A stretch of DNA of 64,000 nucleotides from Nectonema munidae (Eukaryota; Nematomorpha; Nectonematoida; Nectonematidae), in NCBI GenBank assembly GCA_030549495.1, contig JAUIRK010000879.1, forward strand, positions 806,001 through 870,000, given 5' to 3'. The notes below the pieces were generated by a model. It was not told where the DNA came from. It did not search any database and saw nothing but the letters and a program-made list of their open reading frames with translations. A program made the translations under genes and the position numbers. Below, piece by piece: positions 24,835-34,900 of this stretch (position 1 is its first letter; each line of letters opens with the position of its first letter).

Positions 24835-25590
24835 AGACAGCAGTAAGATCAAGCTCGGGAACGTTAAGAGAGTTTGAAATTAAGATTGGCCAACATCAAC
24901 GTCCAGCTCTGAGTCCTTCTGTTTGCAATCGTTATTGATGTCTTAGCATAAAACCATAAAAGGGAAAATAATGGAAATCATAATGTTCCCTTATGATTTA
25001 GCTATTGCGACGAAAAGCAGTGAAGAGATACAACACGCAAAAAGAAAGGATAAGCATCAAGAACACACATGGAAATAATTTGGACCAAGTGAACACGATA
25101 CCCTGGCTCAGTATTAAATGACGTTGTGAAAGAGATGTGCAGGCATGGATTAGTGCGGCTTGTGTCAAATGAAAGAAGGTGGTCAACCCAGTGTTGAAAG
25201 ATAAGAAAAGGCCAATGAAGCGCAAAGCCAAAATTTTTACCACACTTGTTAGATCAACTATGCCATATGGTTCTGAATGTTGGGGTTTGAAAAAGGAAGA
25301 TAAGAAAAAACTTGCCACACCAGAGATAAAAATGCAGAGAATGATTTTAGGACAAAAGAAAGAGCGAAGACGTAAGAAAACGAACTCAAATTACGACAAG
25401 TGTTCCTTCAGTAATTGGCAGAAGCAAACTTCGCTGGTATGGACACGTTTTGAGGAAAAATCAGAACGATTTGGTTCCGAAAGCTTGGAAAGAACAAGTG
25501 AAGAGAAAAGGGAAGGGTCGCCCACTGCTAAGATGGAGTGATGGCTTGGCTAAGAAGGCTCAGAGAATTGAATCTTAGAGGAATTGATAT
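24835..25590 (+). mobile_element. RTE-type LINE fragment
   Basis: Decayed coding sequence readable across shifting frames: GQHQRPALSP, matching the RTE GLxQGxxLSP block; then FPYDLAIATKSSEE, matching the FADD active-site region; then TLVRSTMPYGSECWGLKK; and finally LRWYGHVLRKNQND with a GKGRPLLRW end. Order and motifs fit the C-terminal half of an RTE reverse transcriptase. Many breaks; not functional. It contains the right arm of the inverted repeat (25347-25415). Confidence 0.75.
25347..25415. repeat. Right arm of the 69-bp inverted repeat
   Basis: Pairs with 24747-24815. This arm is collinear with the RTE coding frame, so it is the original and the left arm the inverted copy. Confidence 0.9.
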
Positions 25591-25876
25591 TATTGTATCT
25601 CGTTATTGAACGATTTGAGAGTGTATATAGGAAATGCAGTGACGTAATTTCTACTTTCATTTGAATGCATGTGAAAGTTTTTTGCAGAAGTCTTTACACT
25701 CATCATACTACACAATAATTTTCGTTGTGCTTTCATTTGTATTTTGAGCGGAAGTGTTCATATGTGAATATCACCTCTTTATACAATGAGAAGTTACATA
25801 TATCTCCAAAGGTCGTTATAAATACTTTTCAATCGACTGCTGCTTATTCGTGGAAATTTTGTACTGTACGAATCTG

Positions 25877-27757
25877 ATGTCTTCAGAGATAGGCTGTACT
25901 AATGAAGATGATTTTTTACCTTTTGAAGTTCATCTGAAGATGAGAGAACTGAAAATGTAGTACTTACAATTAGAAAACTCAACAACACATACACTTCTAC
26001 ACCCAGCTTTTATTTATGTGCAAATGATGTCCGTTGGTCCACACATCCTATTTTCAAGAAACATATGTAGTTTTGCTCCTGGTACTTCTGTTTCTCCTGA
26101 AACCGAATATGAAGCTTTCAGCTTGTTTTCCTCAAAAAACATTGTTGACAATATTTTAGCTTATGCCAATCAAAAGGCAAAAAATTACAACATTGACGAG
26201 TTCACTACTTCCTAGTTTTATGCTGGCTGTGCTATTATGATTAGGGCTGGTGCTGACAAAGGGAATTTTGCAAGCATTGAATCTTTATATAGAACTCACG
26301 ACTCTAAACCATTTTACGGATGTGGAATGTCTAAAAATAGACTGAAAGAGTTTCTTCAAATGTTATCTCTAGACGACAAATCATCCAGAAGACAAAGACA
26401 AAGATTGGATAAGCTTGCCGCTATCTGATATTTATAATATTTTTGAATCCAATTTGTCTAAATACTATACACCTGGGCCAAACCTAACAGTGGATGAACA
26501 ACTGTATTCCTATACGGCTGCTATGTTCCTGGAAGAAGTTATATGCCTCAAAAACCAGCCAGGTATTGTATTAAAATATTTTGGCTGTGTGATGCTGAAA
26601 ATGGGGTTGCCTTGAAATCGTTCATTTATTCAGGCAAAGAGGAAAATGAAAAATCTCAAGGCATTGCAAAAAAAGTTAGTTTGTTTTTATGCCAGCCTTA
26701 CTACGGGACAAATAGAAATGTGTACTTGGATAGATTTTTTGTTTCATTCGACCTGTGCAAAGAACTTTTGTTGAAGAGACTAACTATGACAGGAACAATA
26801 AAACACAATTCTAGGGATGTTCCTAGAAGTATAACTGATTCAAAGTGTAGAAAATTGTTTGAAACAAAGTATTTGTACAGCCATGACAACAAAATCCTTC
26901 TTTGTTCGTATAAAGCCAAAAAATAAATGTCTTCTACTGTTATCCTCTTTTCACACTAATAAAGTCATCTGTGAAGAACGATTTGATAAAAAAAACCTGA
27001 TATAATACTTGATTACAGCAAGTATAAAGGAGGGGTGGATATTATGAACCAACGGGTCGAAAATTTTAGTTCTAGAAGAAAAACTAATGATATCCTTTAT
27101 TGTTTTTATCGAATATTATAGACGTTTCTACACTCAATTCTTTTTTAATTATGAAGCATAACGGATACAAGTTTTCTAGGCTTACATTTTTAAAAAATTT
27201 GGCTCATTCAATGGCTGAAAAAAGAATTTTAGAAGGTACAGCACATTTTCTGTTTATATCCAAAAAAGAGAAACATCCTTAGATTATGGTATGCTTCCCA
27301 ATGAAACTCTTTCTCAGAACAGTGTTAGTACTGTACAAAGAGCAAGCTCACAAACAAGATGTCACATCAAAAATTGTAGAAAAACCACGAGATGGGGATG
27401 TGCTAAATGCGGCAAAAGGATATGTTGTGATCACAAAGTCTCTTTATGTTTTAATTGCTCATAAACTTTCTAAATCTGTTGGATCAATAAATTTTTCACT
27501 TTGTTTATCACTATTCTTTATGTTTTTTAATGAATTTTACTATTTTAGGTAAATTTACCATGTCCAATTTTTGCAAATATCTCTTTTAATTTTAGAAAAT
27601 TAAGAATTTTTTTTCATAAAACTAAGAAAATTACATTGTTTTATCAGCAAACTTGAAAAAAACTTTAATTCTATTTGGGAACATTCCGTTATAAAACTGA
27701 ACACAATCGTGTTCAGGTGGCCAGAAATAACTTCTGATTTAGCTAGTCTTATAAGGG
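25877..27757 (+). mobile_element. Decayed piggyBac transposon
   Basis: The right end is clear: GCTAGTCTTATAAGGG followed by TTAA at 27758-27761. Transposase pieces lie in several frames: an acidic N terminus from 25877, the core with KNYNIDEFTTS, GCAIMIRAGADKGNF, LTVDEQLYSY, VYLDRFFVSFDLCKELL and a C-terminal cysteine-rich domain. This is the piggyBac DDE transposase layout. The left end with its TTAA was not found, so the upstream limit is uncertain. Non-functional in this copy. Confidence 0.85.
27291..27464 (+). pseudogene. piggyBac transposase C-terminal cysteine-rich domain
   Basis: A 57-codon frame ends in RCHIKNCRKTTRW, then CAKCGKRICCDHKV and CFNCS before TAA. The C-x4-C, C-x2-C, CxH and final C-x2-C pattern is the zinc-binding domain that piggyBac transposases use to bind their ends. 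It is in a different frame from the flanking core pieces, so it is part of a broken gene and not an independent protein. Confidence 0.8.
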
Positions 27758-27761
27758 TTAA

Positions 27762-28489
27762 ATAAGTGCTTATTCCTAAAAAGTACCGCAAATACGAACT
27801 GTAATGACAAAACATATGTTGTCTTCATAATAGAACTTTTGGAGACTTCTTTGATGTTCAGAGAAATGTGTTTTAGAAAGTTTGTTAAATTATTATTATT
27901 TACTTCTTTGAAGGATGCAAAAATCGCATTTTGGGACTATATAAAGTGCAACATCAAAAATATTCTAAATAAACGCCTGCTTTCTTTCTCTTATACATAA
28001 GGCACCATAAAACGTCTAACAAGGTAAACTAAACTCATTCCTACTGATTTTCAAACTATAAAATACAAAAAATCACACTTAATTTCCACACCCAGTTTTC
28101 TATAAAAAATATATATTTTTTGCAAATATATTTGAAAATTTTTTTAAAGTTTTTTACAACATATATAACCATCTTCAAGTATGCTGAATTCAGTGGTGAT
28201 ATTCATTTTTTATGAAAATTAATCAAACCTGTCAAATTTTTTTATGAAAATTAGTCAAACCTGACAAAAAAATTATTTAAATATGACGGCCCATGTCAAA
28301 ATTAAAATTTTTATTCTTATAAAAATTTTTTATACATATATACAGATTTTCAAAGATGTAGAATTTAATCGTGATGTTCATTTATTTTATGAAATCAATC
28401 AATCTATATAAACTTCAAAATAAATTCTACTTGTAGTATTTCTATGGTAATTATTTTTTTTAATTTATTTAATAAACCAACTTTAGATG
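27762..28489. other. AT-rich non-coding stretch
   Basis: No gene seen. It contains short local duplications around 28195-28270 (phrase TTTTTATGAAAATTAATCAAACCTG repeated with changes). Confidence 0.4.
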
Positions 28490-29778
28490 TTTGAAAGAAA
28501 GATTTAAAGAAAGAAAGATTTGTTCATAGAATTATAAAGAAAAAAGAACAGTTCGTGACATCAGTAAGACAAAATGTTTACAAATTTATACAGAATAGAC
28601 AATATATTTTCGATATAGAATTTTTTTTTAAGGGAAATATTCAAAAAGGCCTTAAGGCCGCTGATATGAATAAAACCCATAGACATTTATAAAAGTGTGC
28701 GTAAGATTTGGTAATGAATGAGAACAAGGCTGCCACAAAAGAAAGAATCATGAACGCAAGAGGATAAAGAAAAGTATGAAAAAGAATGACGAGAAACATG
28801 AAGAGAAAATTTGTATATATAATAAATATTTCGAACAAATTGTGAATATAGACAAGAGTAAAAAACAAATAATGGAACATGATAAGAAAACATAGGTATT
28901 GTATATTATATAAGCTAAAAGACCATGAAATAAGAAATAAGTAATAAAATACATAAAACAAATGGAGAAATGAAATATAAAAAACTTGTACAAGCTAAGA
29001 ATTTAGTTGATATTTACACGCATAACATTCCGTAAAATGATAAATAAATTCATAATTTTTCATGAGAAGTTTTTTTATTCTATTTTTACAAACACTTATG
29101 ATACAATCAGTGTCAATTAAAAAAGAGTTGTAGTTAAGAGATAATTCGTATTTTAAAGATTGTTTCGATAGTCTATTGTAATATAAGGGAAATGACAGAT
29201 GAGGATTATTTCGTAAATTATACTGGTGAACTTCGTTATTGTACGTAATAAAATCACCAAACATGGGTGGTAAAAATCGATTTAATATTTTATAAGTGAG
29301 TATAGATAAATTGTACACATATAAGTCGGTTACCTTGAGTGAGTTTAACCTTACAAAAAATTGATCAGTGTGGGATAGAAAATGGCCACCACACACGTAC
29401 CACAATTCTTTTTTGTGTTAAAAGAAGGGAATTAAGGTTTTTATGACCTCAAAGAACTATACAATAATTCAAATGTGTAAGAAAAAAACTATTGTATAAA
29501 AAAAGCTTTATACTATTGGGAACAAAGATTTGTTATGTCTAAGTATTCCAATATTCCTGGAGAGAATCGCATTAATATGAGATATATATGGATTCCAATT
29601 AAGTCTACAATCAATAATAACTCCCAGATTTTTGAAGCTCTCAACGATTTCAAAGTTAAATTCATCTTTTATAATTTCCCTAGAAGATATACCAAAAAGC
29701 ATAGCTTTCGATTTGGATTGGTTCAAATGCATATTGTTTTAATCACACCATTTGAAAATAGGAACAAGATCCTTTAAA
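28490..29778 (-). mobile_element. 5'-truncated CR1/Jockey-group LINE
   Basis: On the minus strand, reverse-transcriptase C-terminal sequence appears in two frames: 29732-29508 (NQSKSKAMLFG, then FKNLGVIIDCRLNW) and 29405-28995 (ILTYKILNRFLPPMF, ending FTECYACKYQLNS). A 3' UTR with hairpin GCGGCCTTAAGGCC (28641-28662) and a (CTTT)n tail near 28495-28530 follow. Broken between the two frames. It differs from both larger LINEs in the window. Confidence 0.82.
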
Positions 29779-29954
29779 AAAATTCATAGTTAATGGAGGG
29801 TTAGCCAAAGAAAATGGAACGTTTTATTTAGTTTGATTCACTCAAAATATTTCATTTGTCAGAAAATTAGGTACCTCGATAGGACCTCCATTATTTTGAG
29901 TACAAATTTGTTATCGACTTGTAGTCTCTACGTTATATCTTCTATACTTTAAAG

Positions 29955-30330
29955 CAGTGGTTCCCAACCGGGGGTATAAATATAATATAATATATATATA
30001 TATATTTAGAGCTTTTTTAAATAAATATTTTCTTCCCTTTTTTAAAGTTTCATATTTTCAATGTTTATATATCCTTTTTATTAGTTACAATATTTTTGAA
30101 AAATTTATATTTTAATTGGAAAAAAATTTTATTCACATTTTATGTCAGGCTTTACGATTTCTCTGATTTCATATGAATAAGCATACGATTTAATCAGATG
30201 ACTAGAATCATCTTTGCATAAAAATCTTTGATTAATTTGTTGGCTCAAACTATTCAGTTGTAGGGGTCCACAGGTAAAAAAGTGACTGAAAAAGGGGGAA
30301 TGGGATAAAAAAAAAGGTTGGGAACCACTG
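29955..30330. mobile_element. hAT-type MITE, 376 bp
   Basis: Inverted ends CAGTGGTTCCCAACCGGGGG and AGGTTGGGAACCACTG. Perfect 8-bp target duplication ctttaaag at 29947-29954 and 30331-30338. No coding capacity; contains a (TA)n stretch. The ends resemble those of the complete hAT at 1019, so it may have moved by a related transposase. Confidence 0.93.
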
Positions 30331-30338
30331 CTTTAAAG

Positions 30339-31049
30339 TATGTAATTTTGCTATTCATTCTATGATGATCCTTTCTTGGTAGCTCTTTTGTCATTAGAAA
30401 TTTATTTTCTTCAATGTGTGTTTGAAAAAACTTTTTTAAGGATTTATTTTGAACAGATTTTTCCTCTCTCAAAGCTTTCTGTTTTAAGATATCTTTTTGA
30501 TGATCTTAGGACTTAGATCTAGAACTGTTTTTTTATCATATCGTGTATTTTATTATCGTGTCTGAATATTTGTCAACCAATCTCAGTTCAAAGATTTTTT
30601 TCTGATGAATCATTCGTGATGTTCATTGTTCAATTACAAAAAGTTGTCCACGTTCTTCATCTAAAAGACTCTCTCTTTCACGCAAAAAGAAAAAGATGGA
30701 CAAATTCAATTTAAATTAAAAAATATCTTAATAGTGACTAAATCCTCACATAATGGCATCTGTGCGATTTTTGATAACTCGGACTTATTGTAAATTTTCA
30801 GATTTCCTACCCATCTTAGCTAAATGTTAATTGTAATCATAGATGATAATTGATAAGTTATAGATTTAAATATTTTTCATTTGTAAAAAAGGAACTTATT
30901 TTTTACGGCCAAAATCTTTTTTGAAGCACCCAATATTAGATCATTACACCACTTCTTAGTTCATTAGAACGTGGTAGATCTGCCATTTAGTCAGGATGCA
31001 TGTTTCTTTTTTTAATTATTTCTTTTGATCGTACGTTTTTTTTTCATAG
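30339..31049. other. Non-coding stretch
   Basis: AT-rich, no gene or repeat family recognised. Confidence 0.4.
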
Positions 31050-31114
31050 CTTTCAGGTTGATTTTAGGAAAAGTTATGAAATTTGACATTTTTACGCCCT
31101 CAGCACTAATAGGG
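31050..31114 (-). mobile_element. Remnant with the same piggyBac-like terminus as 11189
   Basis: On the minus strand the end reads CCCTATTAGTGCTGAGGGCG and then a stretch sharing ACTTTTCCTAAAATC with the sequence just inside 11189. The flank is TTAC instead of TTAA. Only one end is recognisable. Confidence 0.55.
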
Positions 31115-31231
31115 TTACTGTAATAATTTGTTATAGTACCACTATAACATAGAGATCATTAGAAATGGCCTCTATCCCCTTTCAACAACAAAATAATTTT
31201 TACAAAATTGTCTTCCTATATTTTTTGCCAT

Positions 31232-31388
31232 GTTAAAGAATATTTTCCGGTTCTTTGATTAATTGAGAAATGTGTTATTTAAAATCTTGTGAATTGCAAA
31301 AATATTTGTAGAAACTTTTGTAACATTGTCTCCTCGAATCAGGTATATCAAATCTTACATCTAGCAAAATTTGAACAGAAAGTTGAAC
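31232..31388 (-). repeat. Dispersed repeat, inverted relative of 36570-36712
   Basis: Its reverse complement aligns with 36570-36712 over about 150 bp (shared phrases AACTTTCTGTTCAAATTTTG, TGTTACAAAAG and ATATTTTTGCAATT) at roughly 75-80% identity by eye. The two copies lie on either side of exons 1-2 of gene C. Confidence 0.75.
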
Positions 31389-31910
31389 ATTGTCTCCCCT
31401 AATCATTTGTATCAAGACACGCACAATACATAGATTGGAGATGACAAAGAAGTTGCTCAACAGTAAGGCATATGAGATTTAAAAATATGTGCATTTGTTA
31501 TGATTTGCTAAAAGTATTGCTACGGTGAATCAGTTCCCCTTATTCACTGGTTAATTTCGGCCAATAACAACCCTTAGCGAGATAAGGGATATTCTTCATG
31601 ATTGAAATGTATATTTGGAATATCATTTTGGCATTATTCCAGTGTAAGCAATTTTAATTATTATCATCAAGGATTACACAACTAGATCATGGTGTTGTTT
31701 ATTTGTTTAAGAGAATTGATTGTATTTCGAAGGCAATGTTGACACTTCACACGCTTATTTTGCCTAGCAATACGCATAAAATTCATCCATTTAATATTGC
31801 AAAGTAGAACAAATGATATTTGCAATATTTACAATTTTGACATCTTGTTTGTTGAGCAATTCACAGAATGAGGGTGTTTAGAGTAAACAACGAGAGCACA
31901 GATGAAACAA

Positions 31911-31918
31911 TATAAATA
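31911..31918 (+). promoter_or_regulatory. TATA box of gene C
   Basis: TATAAATA, 65 bp before the gene C ATG, spaced as in genes A and B. Confidence 0.55.
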
Positions 31919-31975
31919 GTGAATGGTCGAATTGGTATTTTTAATTTATCCTTTAGTCAACAGAACACTGTCAAA

Positions 31976-34900
31976 ATGAATTTTCAAAAAAGACTCTTTT
32001 ATTTGCTGCTCGTTTTAGCCATAGGTAAAAGGGGGATCAACGTTTTAAAATGTTGTATATATCATTTTTCATTTTAGCTTTTTTACAAATATCAAGTAAT
32101 TTTCTCATTAATTTTGATATAACGAAGCACTCTCTCTCTCACTTAAATTATTTTAATGAATTTTAGCAACTTTCACTACATTAGGTGTTTTGACTCGATT
32201 AAGTCTTGGGGAGTCAAAAATTTGTGTCAATTAAAAATGAATTTGTTTGAAAGCATACTTTTGTTATATAAAGAAAAAAATATGATCTTTCATGGTTATT
32301 TCAATTAAGGATTTCATAAAACCATCATATTAATATTTACTTATCTTAAAAAAAAAATTTTTTTTAAAAAAGTTTAGAAAAAGCGTGAAGTTCAATCGCA
32401 GCATTGAAGTGAATTTTAAAATATATTATAAAAAAAAAAGATAAGTATGAGCCTCAATGGTTATTAGGGTGTAATCCTTAGCTTAACAGTTGAGGGCGAG
32501 GGGTTTGATCCTCAAGATTCCATAATCTTGTTTTTTATAATTCATCTAATTATGAATGTGTATTATATTTTTATTAGTTTTTTAATAAATCTTCTTCTAA
32601 TGGGGTTTCTTTACAAAAAAACTTACAAAAATAGAAGCATAAAAAACTAGAGTGTTTATAGACAGGATATAATTTATCTTATCATTTTTTATATAAAAAA
32701 ATTAAGTATTTGATTTCAGTTTTTTTCAACGATTTCTTTCTTACAAGTCAGCTGTTAAGAAAATGTATCACTTTGTGTTGCGAGTAGATCACGGAGTCTA
32801 CACTTATTTGTCATTGTTCGGTGTTCAGTTTGAATCTTCTCCACCATACTTATTTTAGACAGTATTTGATTTTGAAATATATTTTTATAAATTAGAGAGA
32901 AAATTATTTTTACAAAAGTTTTTAAATCGGGATTTTTTTATCACTGTCTAAATCAAATCGCTGACTTCCCCTTTTTGAAGAAGGTCAAAACTTAAGAATA
33001 ACACAGCTAAAAAATGCGTTTGGGTATATTCTGTAATACCCATATGTGCGTATCTCGCTAAAATTCTACGAATAGACTCAAGCCACTGTTTGCCCATAAT
33101 AATAAATGGTGTTTAACAGCTGCCCAACAGCTCAGCAAAATGAAAAAATCTTAGTGAATCATCTATGTCAAATATTTTATTCTCAATTATTGAAATATAT
33201 TTATAATAAAAATTATATATATTTATTATAAAAAATTTATTAAAATATAGAATTAAAACAAATCTATTATTTATTAAGTTGTTTTGTGACGTTCGCACCC
33301 ATCCTTTCGGATATCGTGGCCCGCCCGGAATGCTGAGTCCAAGTCTAACTGGACTTTCCATCCCACTAAACACCTATCGGCCCTTGTTACAAAAGAATAG
33401 CTATACCTTGTTATATATATTATTTTACAAGAATTTATGTGACAATATATAAATACAACTGAGTGAAAGATACAATCCTAACGCGAACGCTCCCAATTTG
33501 GGAAACAAACTTATTGTTTAGTGATAGCTTGATTACTAACCACGTAGAATAGCGTCGCTAGAGCACTACCTAACCGTAAAAACCTTTGAATTCTTCAGAG
33601 GAAGAAAACCACGGTAAAAAACCGGCACAAACAAATCTAGTAATAAAATATAAAATATTTAAATAAATTATTCAACCTGAAAAAAATAGCACAATATTTT
33701 TAAATTAATTGATAAAATACAATAAATAAAATTTTTAGTAAATAGTGTCATATAGTTGATGTTTTGATTATATTCGGGGCGTGAGTAGGGTTGGTTAGAT
33801 GCTCGGTTTCGATAACTCAAGAAGAAGAAGAAGAAGAATTTATTCATATACACAACACTTGTAAACAGTTAGTCAAAAAGAAACAAATATTTATAATAAA
33901 GAAAAAACATGTTAAAGAATTAAAACAGAAAAAAATCAATAGGAGTACAAAAGTTGTGTTCGGACATACACAAAGGCTACTTAAAGCCGCAAATTTAAGA
34001 ATCAAGGTCTTGGGTTCGATTCCGCATCAAGCCTGCTTCATAGTTCGATACAAGCGCCGCAATTGTGCATTTTCGATGAAAACACTCCACGGTACTCTTA
34101 ATTTCTCTCTCTATAATGAAATTAGCTGTGTGTAATAAAAGATATGCTCTTTTGAGTTTTTATTTTGTATATTAAAAATATTAAATTCCCGTTATTATTT
34201 TTACTTATAGACCATCAAGAAGCTCCTGAGCCAGAACCACCTGTTCAGTCAAAGGGTAATTTCATTATGTTATATATACTAAAGAGAATAAACTTGGAAA
34301 ACTTTGATTATATCATGCTAATAAAAACTAGACTATAATTATCAAATTATAATATGTGATTAGCCTACCCAGATTAGACAATTAATATATAGGTTTTTGA
34401 TGTTTTAATGAAAAGATTCTCCATTCGTTTAAAACACGGTATCATGTAAGGTGTTTAGTAGGGGCAGTTTTTCGGAATAATCCTTACCAGCCTGAAACTT
34501 CCTTTATTAACAAGGCTATGGATAATTGACTTTGAATTGATCATTTAGAGGGCGTAGATCATTGATGTGATTTTGGTCATTCAGCCATTTTAGCACCTTG
34601 ATAGGCTTTTATCGATAATGGTAAAAATTGTGCAGGAATATTTATCCACGAATTTGTTCCATGAAATCACAACTCCAAGAACGATGTTAAAAGGCATTTT
34701 GTCAAAAAGAGATATATTTTAATGCGAAAATTATTCATGAAGGTTTTCTTTGAAATCTTTATCGATAAAAGGTTCATACATACGGTGATTTTTATCCATA
34801 CAGTTGTTCTATAAAAATGCCCACTCGCAAAAGCTTTTTTTTATTTACCAGTGATTAAGATTAGTTTTGCATAAAAATGAGAAAAAAGTACTTTATTATC

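Noticed and set aside
28641-28993. Overlapping very hydrophobic minus-strand frames
   Set aside because: They fall in the A-rich 3' UTR of a truncated LINE; hydrophobicity follows from base composition.
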